This document shows positions 26,775 to 35,600 of a stretch of DNA of 64,000 nucleotides, piece after piece. A model generated the notes under the pieces. It was not told the DNA's origin and did not search any database. It worked only from the letters and a program-made list of their open reading frames with translations. Every line of letters starts with the position of its first letter. Within the stretch, counting starts at the first letter, position 1. The position numbers and the translations under genes were made by a program. Origin of the DNA: Lachnospiraceae bacterium AM93-12TA (GTDB taxonomy: Bacteria > Bacillota > Clostridia > Lachnospirales > Lachnospiraceae); contig JAQERH010000008.1 in the NCBI GenBank assembly GCA_027698105.1, positions 1-64,000 on the forward strand. The letters are read 5' to 3'.

Positions 26775-28139
26775 ATGTTAATTTCTACCTGGATTATTAC
26801 CTTTGTGCTGATTATCGGAATCGGTATTTATGCAGGAACAAAAATCACCAAAGCAAATCAGTGGAGTGGCGGTGACCGATCAATGGGAGTATTTGCTGTA
26901 GGAGCTATGCTGGGAGCCTGGCAGATTGGTGGAATGAGCGTAGTGGGAGCGGCGCAGAATGGCTATACCATGGGAATTGCCGGATGTTGGTACTCCATTG
27001 CCAGTGGTCTTTATATTCTGCTCATCGGCCTGTTGGCTAAGACCCTGAGAAAGAATCTGCCCAGTGATGCCTTGCCAGATTATCTGGAAGGCAGATATTC
27101 TCCTGCAGTAGCACGGGTGCAGTCCTATGTATGGATTGTTTTTGGAATCCTTTATATTCCAATTCAGCTTAAAACCATCGCATCCATTATTCAGATTGTG
27201 CTTCCTAATCTGAATACAGGGTTTGCCATGTTTGTAGGAGTTACTATAGCTGCTGTGTATACAGGATTTGCGGGTATGAAAGGCTCTGCTGCCATCGGAC
27301 GGGTGGTGTGTGTAGCAACCTATGCACTGCTTATCTGGTTTGTAGGCTCTCATTTGGGAGAGTTTGGCGACTATTCCGGTTTAATTGAACAGCTTCCCGA
27401 AGGATACAATAAATTGAGTGCAATGCCATCCCAGGAAATCATAGCATGGGCACTGGGAGGAGCCTTAAGTTCTGTCGTCCTTCAGTCAGCTCTTCAACCT
27501 ATGCTGGCGGCTAAAGATGACAAAACAGCCAGAAATGGATGTATTTTGGGTTATGTGATAGCGGCTCCCATTTGTATTCTTACCGCTATGATTGGAATGA
27601 TGGCCAGAGCAAAAAATGATGGGCTGGGAGATGGGGCTACAGCGTTTGCATGGGCCATCAGAGACATGAGTTCTCCAGTAACAGCAGGAATTATTTTTGC
27701 TGTCTGTACTATGATTATTGCGGCGACCATGGCCACCATGATGATGGCCACAGGAACCATCCTCACTAATATTTATAAGAAACAGATTTGTCCAGCTGCA
27801 GATGATAAAAAGGTATTAAAAATTTCACGGTTTGGAACTATTGCGGTGGCATATATTTCCCTGCTGGTAGGATTTTTTATCCCGTCTGCTCAGATGACCA
27901 GCCTGTTCCTGACTTTAACTTATGTGGTAACCTCTCCATTCAGCTATTCTGTCATCGTAGGACTGTTCTGGAAGCGGGTAAATGCCACTGCCTCTTTAGT
28001 CAGTGTGGCAGCCGGAATTATCACAGCAGTTGTCTGGGTTGCAGTGGGAATGAATGATGTATTGAATGTAGTATATCCTACGATTCTTGTGAGCTATGTG
28101 GCAGGAATTGCAGCAACACTTTTAAATAAAACAGAGTAG
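26775..28139 (+). CDS. Sodium:solute symporter family transporter
   Basis: 454 residues, about 13 membrane segments, SSS (SLC5) family: GAMLGAWQIGGMSVVGAAQNGYTMG near the N-terminus and PDYLEGRYSP after segment 3. The substrate is unknown. Only 11 bases separate it from the gamma-glutamyltransferase gene, so import of a gamma-glutamyl compound or of an amino-acid-like solute is the simplest reading. Confidence 0.88.
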   Translation: MLISTWIITFVLIIGIGIYAGTKITKANQWSGGDRSMGVFAVGAMLGAWQIGGMSVVGAAQNGYTMGIAGCWYSIASGLYILLIGLLAKTLRKNLPSDALPDYLEGRYSPAVARVQSYVWIVFGILYIPIQLKTIASIIQIVLPNLNTGFAMFVGVTIAAVYTGFAGMKGSAAIGRVVCVATYALLIWFVGSHLGEFGDYSGLIEQLPEGYNKLSAMPSQEIIAWALGGALSSVVLQSALQPMLAAKDDKTARNGCILGYVIAAPICILTAMIGMMARAKNDGLGDGATAFAWAIRDMSSPVTAGIIFAVCTMIIAATMATMMMATGTILTNIYKKQICPAADDKKVLKISRFGTIAVAYISLLVGFFIPSAQMTSLFLTLTYVVTSPFSYSVIVGLFWKRVNATASLVSVAAGIITAVVWVAVGMNDVLNVVYPTILVSYVAGIAATLLNKTE

Positions 28140-28150
28140 GAGGGGATCTT

Positions 28151-29887
28151 ATGCCGAACAGACCGTATTTGAATATGTCAGCAGATGATACGATTGCCAT
28201 GTATAAGCCTCATGTGTCTGGGAGTGAAGGTGCAGTCAGCGCCAATAATCCATATGCGGCCCAGGCGGGACTGGAAATTTTAAAGAAGGGAGGCAATGCT
28301 TTTGACGCAGCTGTGGCAGTTTCACTGGCTCTGGGGGTGGTGGAACCATATCACAGCGGGATTGGAGGCGGATGCTTTCAGGTATTCTATGACAGGAAGA
28401 AAGATAAGGTTTATTCAGTAGATGCCAGAGGTACGGCTCCGAAAAACGCCAACCAGGATATGTTTCTCGATGAAAATGGAGAGGTAGATTTAAACCTGAC
28501 TGAATATTCAGGCCGCTCAGTGGCAGTTCCGGCTTTCTACAGAGCTATGGATCAGTTACTGAAAAATCACGGTACTATGACTTGGGCAGAAGTTTCTGCT
28601 CCGGCAATCCGTCTGTGCCGAGAAGGCTTTTTCTGTGGTTTTGCTTATGCTAGAATCAGCAATACACCGGAGGCAGAACACAACAGCCGGGAATATGAGG
28701 GATTCAGAGAACTTTATTTAAACAATGGAAAGCCAAGAAAGTTTGGAGAGCTGGTACGCAATGAGGAACTGGCGTCAGTTATGGAGGCAGTAGCAGAAAA
28801 GGGAGTAGACTGGTTTTATACAGGGCCGATAGCAGAGGAGATTACTGCACAGGTGAACCAGTATCATGGAGTGTTAGAGAAAACAGATCTGGAAAACTGT
28901 CAGGTAAAGGAACGAAAAGCAGTCAGTGGAAGCTACAGAGGTTATGAGATTATTTCTATGCCGCCGCCCTCTTCAGGCGGAAGCCACCTGATTCAGATGC
29001 TGAATATTCTGGAATCTTTCGACTTAAAAGAAATGGGGTTTCACTCAGCAGACAGCACTCATGTCATAGCAGAAACGATGAAGCTGATGTTTGCAGATCG
29101 CTCTGTGGCCATGGGGGATCCAGATTTTGTGCAGATTAATCTGGAGAAAATTTTGTCAAAGGAATATGCGAAGGAGCTGGCAGCAAAGATTTCTATGGAA
29201 GAAGCCGGGGAATATGCTCCGTCAGAAGGCATAGAGGCTAAGGAATATAGGGGATGCACCTCTAATTTTACCATTATGGATAAGGAGGGCAATGTGATTG
29301 CCCAGACTCAGACTATACGAAACTGGTGGGGCTGCGGAGTTGTGATTCCGGGTCGGGGATTTATTATGAATAACACGATGGCAGATTTCAGCGCAAAAGT
29401 GGGAGTAAGAACGACTCAGGGACTTGCCTATGGAATGGCCAATGCAGTCCGGCCAGGGAAAACCCCCTTGTCCAGCATGTCACCAACGATTGTAATGAAG
29501 GATAGAAAACCGGTAATGGCGGTAGGAGCTGCCGGAGGGCCGAGAATTATCACCAGTACATTGCAGCTAATTATAAATGTGATTGATTATGGAATGATGA
29601 TGGATTCTGCTGTGAAAATGCCTCATATGTGCTGCCTGACAAGAGAACAGGGGTTGGAACTGGAGTCGGGATTTTCGCCGGATAGCATTGAGCTTTTAAA
29701 GAAAAAAGGTCATAAAATCAAAGAAACAGGAGATTTTGGTGTTCTTTTAGTGATGCCTAATGGAATTTTGAAAAAAGAAGGTCTGTTTTTCCCAGGAGGA
29801 ACCAGCCGCGTAGATGGAGGAGGCGGAGTTCTGACTGAGTCAGGCGCTGTATGCATTGATGGCCTCTGTTTCCTTCCTCAGTCTTAA
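28151..29887 (+). CDS. Gamma-glutamyltransferase-family hydrolase, no signal peptide
   Basis: 578 residues, Ntn-hydrolase of the GGT family, made as a precursor that cleaves itself before the nucleophile. The likely nucleophile is Thr370 in GCTSNFTIMDKEGN; MPPPSSGGSHLIQMLNIL and GAAGGPRIITSTLQL match the family's substrate-pocket and C-terminal motifs. Most bacterial GGTs are exported, but this one starts MPNRPYLNMSADD with no signal sequence and so should be cytoplasmic. With the symporter upstream it would split imported gamma-glutamyl substrates. Confidence 0.88.
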   Translation: MPNRPYLNMSADDTIAMYKPHVSGSEGAVSANNPYAAQAGLEILKKGGNAFDAAVAVSLALGVVEPYHSGIGGGCFQVFYDRKKDKVYSVDARGTAPKNANQDMFLDENGEVDLNLTEYSGRSVAVPAFYRAMDQLLKNHGTMTWAEVSAPAIRLCREGFFCGFAYARISNTPEAEHNSREYEGFRELYLNNGKPRKFGELVRNEELASVMEAVAEKGVDWFYTGPIAEEITAQVNQYHGVLEKTDLENCQVKERKAVSGSYRGYEIISMPPPSSGGSHLIQMLNILESFDLKEMGFHSADSTHVIAETMKLMFADRSVAMGDPDFVQINLEKILSKEYAKELAAKISMEEAGEYAPSEGIEAKEYRGCTSNFTIMDKEGNVIAQTQTIRNWWGCGVVIPGRGFIMNNTMADFSAKVGVRTTQGLAYGMANAVRPGKTPLSSMSPTIVMKDRKPVMAVGAAGGPRIITSTLQLIINVIDYGMMMDSAVKMPHMCCLTREQGLELESGFSPDSIELLKKKGHKIKETGDFGVLLVMPNGILKKEGLFFPGGTSRVDGGGGVLTESGAVCIDGLCFLPQS

Positions 29888-29925
29888 AGAAAAATTTTCA
29901 GATGATATATCATTAGATGCGTGAA

Positions 29926-29972
29926 AATAAGCAGGCACAAGACTGCCATGAAACAGTCTGTGCCTGCTTTTC
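29926..29972. terminator. Bidirectional terminator
   Basis: AAGCAGGCACAAGACTG (about 29929-29945) pairs with CAGTCTGTGCCTGCTT, with A- and T-rich flanks, between the plus-strand ggt gene and the minus-strand small gene. Confidence 0.85.
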
Positions 29973-30014
29973 CTATGCATATTTATTATAATTGTTTCCT
30001 GCAAGTTTGTGCCT

Positions 30015-30170
30015 TTATTTTACCCGTTTTCCCTCGTCCAGCCAGCTTTCCAGCTCACGGTGGCTGAGGGCCAGAACCATCTGGATATCCTGCTGCTTTT
30101 TCAAAATAAAAGCCAGACCTGCAATTACGCCGCACAGGATAGCAATAATAATTGTTTTCATATCTTTCAT
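30015..30170 (-). CDS. 51-residue single-pass membrane protein
   Basis: A short gene read on the minus strand: start MKDMKTIIIAILCGVIAG at 30170, stop TAA at 30015-30017. One strongly hydrophobic helix (about 5-21) is followed by KKQQD and an amphipathic acidic tail (LALSHRELESWLDEGK). It has its own complete promoter, a GGAGGT ribosome site seven bases before the ATG, and a terminator after it, which supports expression as an independent unit. I do not recognise the family. Confidence 0.72.
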   Translation of the reverse strand: MKDMKTIIIAILCGVIAGLAFILKKQQDIQMVLALSHRELESWLDEGKRVK

Positions 30171-30193
30171 TGACTGCACCTCCGTTCCAGTTC

Positions 30194-30222
30194 ATTATAA
30201 TCAATATAAGGATAATATTCAA
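30194..30222 (-). promoter_or_regulatory. Promoter of the 51-residue membrane protein gene
   Basis: Minus strand: TTGAAT (30217-30222), 17 bases, perfect TATAAT (30194-30199), about 24 bases upstream of the start codon. Confidence 0.8.
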
Positions 30223-30284
30223 CTGATAAATACACGGAAAGAGACAGTTTTGCCCCATCACATGGCAGTTTCGCAGAAGATGCT

Positions 30285-32060
30285 TCAGCTTTCAGATGGA
30301 AAAACTGGAAGAAGAGTCTGGCTGATTCCATCTACCAGGCCGAAGTCAGTAATTGTTACACCAGGCAAAGCTGTTAATGACATAATAGAAGCTCCCAGCA
30401 GGGACGTTTCCGGTGTGGTGACAGCCTGAACCGCTCTCTGGACAGTCTCAATCTGCTCTGCGATTTCACGGCAGGGGAGATTAGACATTAAGCCGGCCAC
30501 AGGAAGTTCCAGAACAGAAACTTCACCATTCTGTACTGCACAGATACCGCCGCCGCAGGCCTTCAGAGCCTGTACGGCTTTCAGGGCGCTTTCAGGATCC
30601 CGGTAAACTACCAGCAGATTGTGGCTGTCGTGGGTGATAGTGGTGGCGAAAGCGCCTTCCCGGAGACCAAAGTTTTCAAACACGCCGATCACCTGCTTTC
30701 CATTTCCGTAGCGGTTTACAACACTTACAAACTGGAGATCTTCGCGGTCCTCTAATGATACGGCTCCATCCCTGACAGGGAGGTTTACCGGGCGGACGGT
30801 TCGCAGAATCTTATCGGCGGATGGAACCATCACGTTGACCTGTATCTGCTCCTGTCCATAATTTTCAGGAACAGCGAGAATAAAATCTGCTACAGAGGAA
30901 ATTTGGGGAATTGTTACTGTATTCTTAAAGGAAGAAGCGACCGGTTCGGTGTCCTGCCCTACATAGACGCCGTTTTCAGCTGCCTTCTTTCCTTCGATAA
31001 ATACAGCCTCCGGCTGGCTTCCGTCCAGACGGCGTACCAGCTGGAAATCAGCGACGTAGCCTGGAGCGACTGCTCCCAGATCCTGGATCCCTAGTTCCTT
31101 TGCTGCGTTTAAGGTAGCACATTTGATGGCGTCTAAGGAACTCATACCGGCAGCGATGGCCCGCTTGACTACACGGTTTACATGTCCGTCAGCCAGCAGA
31201 TCGCTGGCATGCACATCATCTGTACAGAAGGAAACATGATCATACCATCTGTGACCGTCCAGACCTCGGATCAGCTCCGGAACTACGTCGCACAGGGAGC
31301 TTCCTCTCACATTGACATGTATACCCAGGCGGAGTTTTTCACGTACCTCTGCTGCGCTCTGGCTTTCGTGGTCGCTTTCTGGTCCGCCCAGCCGATAGGC
31401 GCACAGCTCTTTTCCTGTGACAGTGGGAGCATGTCCCTGGAGAAATGCGTTCTTTTTAAAACCTTCATCAATAATCGAATGCATTCGGGGACTGTCCTTG
31501 TAAACGCCTACAAAGTCCATGATCTCCGCGATGCCGATAACGCCTTCTTTTTCCAAAAGGGCGCGGATTTCAGGAGCTTCAAAGGAGGCGCCGCTGCTTT
31601 CAAGGCCGGGAACCGCCGGCACGCAGGAAGGAGCCAGAACATACTGGCGAAGTGCAGATTTTTTTGCATTTTCCAGCATAAATTCGACACCTTCAATGCC
31701 CATTACGTTTCCGATTTCATGGGGATCTGTGCAGATTGTGGTAGTGCCCCACGGAAGAATGGCCCGGCTCACCTGCTCTGGGATCATCATGGTACTTTCC
31801 ACATGCATGTGGACGTCAATGAAGCCTGGAATCAGGTAAGCTCCGCTACCGTCATAGATTTCTTTGGAAGGGCAGATCGTGTCCTGTCCCTCTTCCCGGA
31901 CGCGGACTACAATGCCGTCCAGGATATCTACCTGAGCCGGATAGATCTCTCCGGTAAAAATATTCAGATAAAGGACATTGGAAACTGTCAGATCGCAGGG
32001 GATCTCCTGCAGGGCTGCTTTCATCAGGCGGGAACGATCCTTGTCTTTCTTTGCGTACAT
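30285..32060 (-). CDS. ade: Adenine deaminase
   Basis: 591 residues, amidohydrolase superfamily, full length for bacterial Ade. Metal ligands in PGFIDVHMHVEST; further motifs TTTICTDPHEIGNV, LQGHAP, CTDDVHASDLL, and a C-terminal THDSHNLLVV. It converts adenine to hypoxanthine and ammonia for purine salvage. Start ATG 32060 has an ideal AAAGGAGGTATT. Not in an operon with other purine genes here. Confidence 0.95.
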   Translation of the reverse strand: MYAKKDKDRSRLMKAALQEIPCDLTVSNVLYLNIFTGEIYPAQVDILDGIVVRVREEGQDTICPSKEIYDGSGAYLIPGFIDVHMHVESTMMIPEQVSRAILPWGTTTICTDPHEIGNVMGIEGVEFMLENAKKSALRQYVLAPSCVPAVPGLESSGASFEAPEIRALLEKEGVIGIAEIMDFVGVYKDSPRMHSIIDEGFKKNAFLQGHAPTVTGKELCAYRLGGPESDHESQSAAEVREKLRLGIHVNVRGSSLCDVVPELIRGLDGHRWYDHVSFCTDDVHASDLLADGHVNRVVKRAIAAGMSSLDAIKCATLNAAKELGIQDLGAVAPGYVADFQLVRRLDGSQPEAVFIEGKKAAENGVYVGQDTEPVASSFKNTVTIPQISSVADFILAVPENYGQEQIQVNVMVPSADKILRTVRPVNLPVRDGAVSLEDREDLQFVSVVNRYGNGKQVIGVFENFGLREGAFATTITHDSHNLLVVYRDPESALKAVQALKACGGGICAVQNGEVSVLELPVAGLMSNLPCREIAEQIETVQRAVQAVTTPETSLLGASIMSLTALPGVTITDFGLVDGISQTLLPVFPSES

Positions 32061-32123
32061 AATACCTCCTTTTAGCTGCTGCTGTAATACCTATTAAAAA
32101 TAGATTTCTGCTTCGTTTCTTTC

Positions 32124-32152
32124 ATCATAGAAAAAAACAGATTCCTTGTCAA
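32124..32152 (-). promoter_or_regulatory. Promoter of ade
   Basis: Minus strand: perfect TTGACA (32147-32152), 17 bases, TATGAT (32124-32129), about 64 bases before the start. I see no purine-riboswitch-like structure between promoter and gene. Confidence 0.8.
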
Positions 32153-32171
32153 TGGAGCGGAGCGAAATCAT

Positions 32172-33539
32172 CTAATCCGTTACAGAGTGCTTCAGCCATT
32201 TTCCGCTTCTGAACCGGTGGATAAAGAACAGACCACGAACAGTCCAGTCGGTAAACATGCCAATCCAGACTGCCATAGGGCCGAAGCCGCAGGAGCGAAT
32301 CAGATAGATACAAAGGCTGACACGGCAGATCCACATGGACAGGCAGGAAAGAATCATGGAAAATTTTACATCGCCGGCTGCTCTCAGCCCATAACCAGGG
32401 ATGAAGGCAGCTGTCCATACCAAAGGCTTTACAATGGTAATCCATCCCACCATGAACAGACAGAGAGAAGCGCTTTCCTGTGTAAGTCCCGCCATTCTGG
32501 TAACTGGATCTGCCAGCAGGAAAATGAGAATACAGCTTCCAAAAACGGCAAACTCAGCTGCCAGGCTCAGTTTCTTGATATAGAACCGGGCTTCGTCTGG
32601 TCTTCCTGCTCCCAGGCACTGCCCTACCACTGTCATCATGCCGATGCCGATTCCGACTCCGGCAATTCCGTTAAAGTTTTCCAGAATATTTGTCATAGCC
32701 TGGGCGGCAATGGCAGTTGTGCCCAGGGTGGAGACAGTAGATTGGATCGCCAGCTTTCCAAACTGGAACATGCCGTTTTCCACACCGGAAGGAATTCCGA
32801 GCCGCAGGATGTTTTTAATGAGGCGGCCGTCCGGCTTTAAGAAAATAAAGTTTCCGATTCGAAGCTCTCCTGATGTCCGGCGCAGAAAGATAAGAACCAG
32901 AAGAGCCGCTGCAATACGGGAAACCAGCGTAGAAATAGCGGCTCCGGCCACTCCCAGATGAAAAACAAAAATCAGGAGGGCATTTCCCGCAATATTCATC
33001 AGGTTTGTGAATATGGTAATCGCCATAGGGAGCCGGCTGTTGTTCTGCGCCCGGAAAATGGCAGAACCGGCATCAAAGAGGGCGATAAAAGGAAAGGACA
33101 GGGAAGTGTAGAAAAAGTACACCATAGCATCGTCCATAACCTCCTGCTCCACAGAACCGAAAATCAGGTGGAGGAGCGGTCTCTGAAAAACCTGACAGAC
33201 TGCCAGCACAGCCAGTGAAATGGAAAAAATAATAAAAAGAAGCTGATTGGCAGAACGTTCTGCCTGATCCTGACGCTTCTGCCCCAGATAGTTGGCGCAG
33301 ATAATGGCTCCTCCGGAAGCCAGAGCATAAAAGGCCTGGATGACTAAAATATTGATGGCATCAACCAGGGATACGGCGGAAATAGCCGCCTCGCTTACAT
33401 TGCTGACCATCATGGAATCCACAGTGCCCATAAAGGAAGTAAAAATCTGCTCACAGATTAGAGGAAGCATCAGGGCTGCCAGCTGACGGTTCGAGAATAG
33501 ATGGGGTTTGCCAGCAGAAGTTAAAACAGCCTGTTTCAT
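32172..33539 (-). CDS. MATE-family efflux transporter
   Basis: 455 residues, twelve predicted membrane segments in two homologous halves (MatE domains). Typical opening FSNRQLAALMLPLICEQIFTSFMGTVDSMMVSNV and second-half repeat. It should export cationic or other xenobiotics with Na+ or H+. Start ATG 33539 follows GAAGGTGAT. Upstream of ade with its own unit; the ade promoter lies between. Confidence 0.92.
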   Translation of the reverse strand: MKQAVLTSAGKPHLFSNRQLAALMLPLICEQIFTSFMGTVDSMMVSNVSEAAISAVSLVDAINILVIQAFYALASGGAIICANYLGQKRQDQAERSANQLLFIIFSISLAVLAVCQVFQRPLLHLIFGSVEQEVMDDAMVYFFYTSLSFPFIALFDAGSAIFRAQNNSRLPMAITIFTNLMNIAGNALLIFVFHLGVAGAAISTLVSRIAAALLVLIFLRRTSGELRIGNFIFLKPDGRLIKNILRLGIPSGVENGMFQFGKLAIQSTVSTLGTTAIAAQAMTNILENFNGIAGVGIGIGMMTVVGQCLGAGRPDEARFYIKKLSLAAEFAVFGSCILIFLLADPVTRMAGLTQESASLCLFMVGWITIVKPLVWTAAFIPGYGLRAAGDVKFSMILSCLSMWICRVSLCIYLIRSCGFGPMAVWIGMFTDWTVRGLFFIHRFRSGKWLKHSVTD

Positions 33540-33712
33540 TTTGTATCACCTTCGTTTCATTAAAATTAATCAGGAATCTGGTATCAAGGCTTATTGGATA
33601 ACCCTGGTAGAAAATTCAGTACTTATTTTAATGGAAGGAGAACCAGATTGCAACTGATGAAAAATAGAAAGAAAAATGTAATAAATATACAGATAAAACA
33701 AGACGAAATATC

Positions 33713-33721
33713 TGGTATAAT
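33713..33721 (+). promoter_or_regulatory. Extended -10 promoter for the lipoprotein gene
   Basis: TGG followed by TATAAT (33716-33721), about 77 bases upstream of the start. No convincing -35. The rest of 33540-33797 is AT-rich without a gene. Confidence 0.55.
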
Positions 33722-33797
33722 ATAAAATATCAAATAATTTAATGGAATTTTTCATTCCATGGAGCGCAATAACCGGCAGAGGAAAGGAGGCAGGAAA

Positions 33798-35402
33798 ATG
33801 AAACACAGGTATTTGATTTGCTGCATAACAGCGGCAGTTCTGGCAGGCGGATGTGTACCAGGGACTTCAGAGAAAATGATTCAGACCGGGCAGAGTCAGA
33901 CGGCAGCTGAAACTCAGGATGGGAAGGCGGAGTATGAGACAGAGCAAGGAGAGACAGGCAGACAGAATGAGATAGAGGAGAAACGTCAGTTTGCTGATGG
34001 ATTCGGGTTGATAGAGGCTGGAAGTTCCAGAGTATACCAGCTGGCAGAGCAGGAGACTCCATTTACGGAATCAGAGCTGGCCAGAGCTGATCTGGTGTTT
34101 GCTGCCCAGCAGGCGGGAAAATTCTGGTTTACAGCAGTCATTACAGATTATTCTGCAAAGGAGGCAGATGAGGAGACTGTTTTGAGAGAGCTGGGGCATA
34201 ACCCTGCCTATTTCAGAATAGAAGGGGATGAGGAGTCTGGACAGGAAACATTTTACGGGTACAGCCCATATCTGGCCTTGATTAATGATGTGGAACAGTC
34301 GAAACCGGTGCGGATAGAAGGAAAAAATATAGAGAAGGTTCAGTATGCCCCCGGCAGGCTGACCCAGAAAACGTCCAGTCTGTCGAGGCTTCCCTCTGGC
34401 CGGTTTATTATGAACTTTGGATATTCAATGGAGGCTCGTTATTCTTTCCCGGGAGAGCCGGAAGGGGCATACCGCCTGTACCTGCCTGGTTTTGAAGAAC
34501 CAGTGGTTTTTAAGATGGAAGCGGCTCCTGTGCTGGAGGAGGGAGAGCTGTCTGATGAGATTTTTTCAGAAGAAATTTTATTAAAGGGAGCCTTTACGGA
34601 AGGAATGTCAGGAGCAGCAGAAAGAGACAGGTATGGGATGGCTGTCAGAGCAAAACAGGAAGGGGAGAGAATAACAGCAGAGCTGTATACCTGGTCGGAT
34701 CAGGGGTATCTGGTGAATCCTCAGAAGATGAAGCTGTACTACCTTTCATCAGAACCGGAACGTGAACGGTTTGCCTGTCCTGTTTTGTGGGAAAATCCGT
34801 ACAACTGGCAGGAAGATCCTGCCGTTGGATGCCAGGGAGGAGCTCAGGGCATGAGAACGGTATTTGAGATACCTGAGAAGGCACGGGAGGAGATTCAGAC
34901 AGGGAAAGAAGGAAGCTTCGAGGCAGTGCTGGAGGGAGCCAGACTGGTGGGAATGGAGGAATCACAGCAGGTGAACATTCCAGTGCCCCGCTCTGGAGAG
35001 GCGAAGCCCCTGAATCAGACAGTTTCTTTTCGTGACAGCCAGATTCGCCTCCTTCAGGTGACGGCGCAGCAACGGACGGAGACAGAGAAAGAGGAGTCGG
35101 AAATAGATGCAGACGCTCTGCTTCATGTTTCAGTCTCAGTTATAGACAATTCAGAAGAACATAAGTTTACATTTATGCTGATAGACCGGGAAAGTGATTC
35201 GGAGACAGTTTCCTACGCCAGAACAGGCTGGCCCGAATTTCCCGATAAAAGTGGAGAGCAGCAGCCGGATACTGTTATGACAGGATTCAGTCTGATCAGC
35301 AGCGGAAAGGAGGAGTCTGTTTCAGTCACGCTTCGCTCTCCAACTTACTGGTGTCCGGAAACAGTTATAGTACCACTTGAAATAGATAACCTGAATTTAT
35401 AA
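33798..35402 (+). CDS. Predicted lipoprotein of unknown function
   Basis: 534 residues, start ATG 33798 after AAAGGAGG. Signal sequence MKHRYLICCITAAVLAGGC with lipid-attachment Cys19, then a Gln/Glu/Thr-rich linker to about residue 65. The rest looks beta-rich and soluble, and might contain two or three immunoglobulin-like domains; a segment PLNQTVSFRDSQIRLLQVTA resembles the start of domains found in DUF4179/DUF5643-type surface proteins, but this is weak. No enzyme motif seen. Monocistronic as far as I can tell. Confidence 0.75.
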   Translation: MKHRYLICCITAAVLAGGCVPGTSEKMIQTGQSQTAAETQDGKAEYETEQGETGRQNEIEEKRQFADGFGLIEAGSSRVYQLAEQETPFTESELARADLVFAAQQAGKFWFTAVITDYSAKEADEETVLRELGHNPAYFRIEGDEESGQETFYGYSPYLALINDVEQSKPVRIEGKNIEKVQYAPGRLTQKTSSLSRLPSGRFIMNFGYSMEARYSFPGEPEGAYRLYLPGFEEPVVFKMEAAPVLEEGELSDEIFSEEILLKGAFTEGMSGAAERDRYGMAVRAKQEGERITAELYTWSDQGYLVNPQKMKLYYLSSEPERERFACPVLWENPYNWQEDPAVGCQGGAQGMRTVFEIPEKAREEIQTGKEGSFEAVLEGARLVGMEESQQVNIPVPRSGEAKPLNQTVSFRDSQIRLLQVTAQQRTETEKEESEIDADALLHVSVSVIDNSEEHKFTFMLIDRESDSETVSYARTGWPEFPDKSGEQQPDTVMTGFSLISSGKEESVSVTLRSPTYWCPETVIVPLEIDNLNL

Positions 35403-35418
35403 AAGAGAAAATTTTCAG

Positions 35419-35447
35419 TTGACGCATGCCGCGATTTATGTAATAAT
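35419..35447 (+). promoter_or_regulatory. Promoter of the amino acid permease and its 150-base leader
   Basis: TTGACG (35419-35424) with AATAAT (35442-35447) at 17 bases. The leader to 35600 has a possible 9-pair stem, TTGCGGGAA with TTCCTGCAA, and a CCTGG/CCGGG hairpin; I could not match it to a riboswitch class I know. Confidence 0.6.
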
Positions 35448-35600
35448 CTGCTTTGTGCTTGCGGGAACTAGGAAAATGAATGTTTATTTCTTCCATTATT
35501 TATGTGGAGAACTTTCCTGCAAAACCTCATGGATGTGGATACCTGGCGGAAAACCGGGAATCCTAAAAGGCAGAAAACAAATAACTAAAAGAGGTGTTGA

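Noticed and set aside
29992..30429. 145-codon open frame on the plus strand
   Set aside because: It starts within the terminator region and runs opposite the small membrane gene and the 3' end of ade, both of which have better signals.
31182..32075. 297-codon open frame on the plus strand
   Set aside because: Complete antisense shadow of adenine deaminase, with no ribosome site.
32061..32171. Purine riboswitch before ade
   Set aside because: The promoter-to-gene distance is about 60 bases and no three-way junction with purine-aptamer loop sequences can be drawn.
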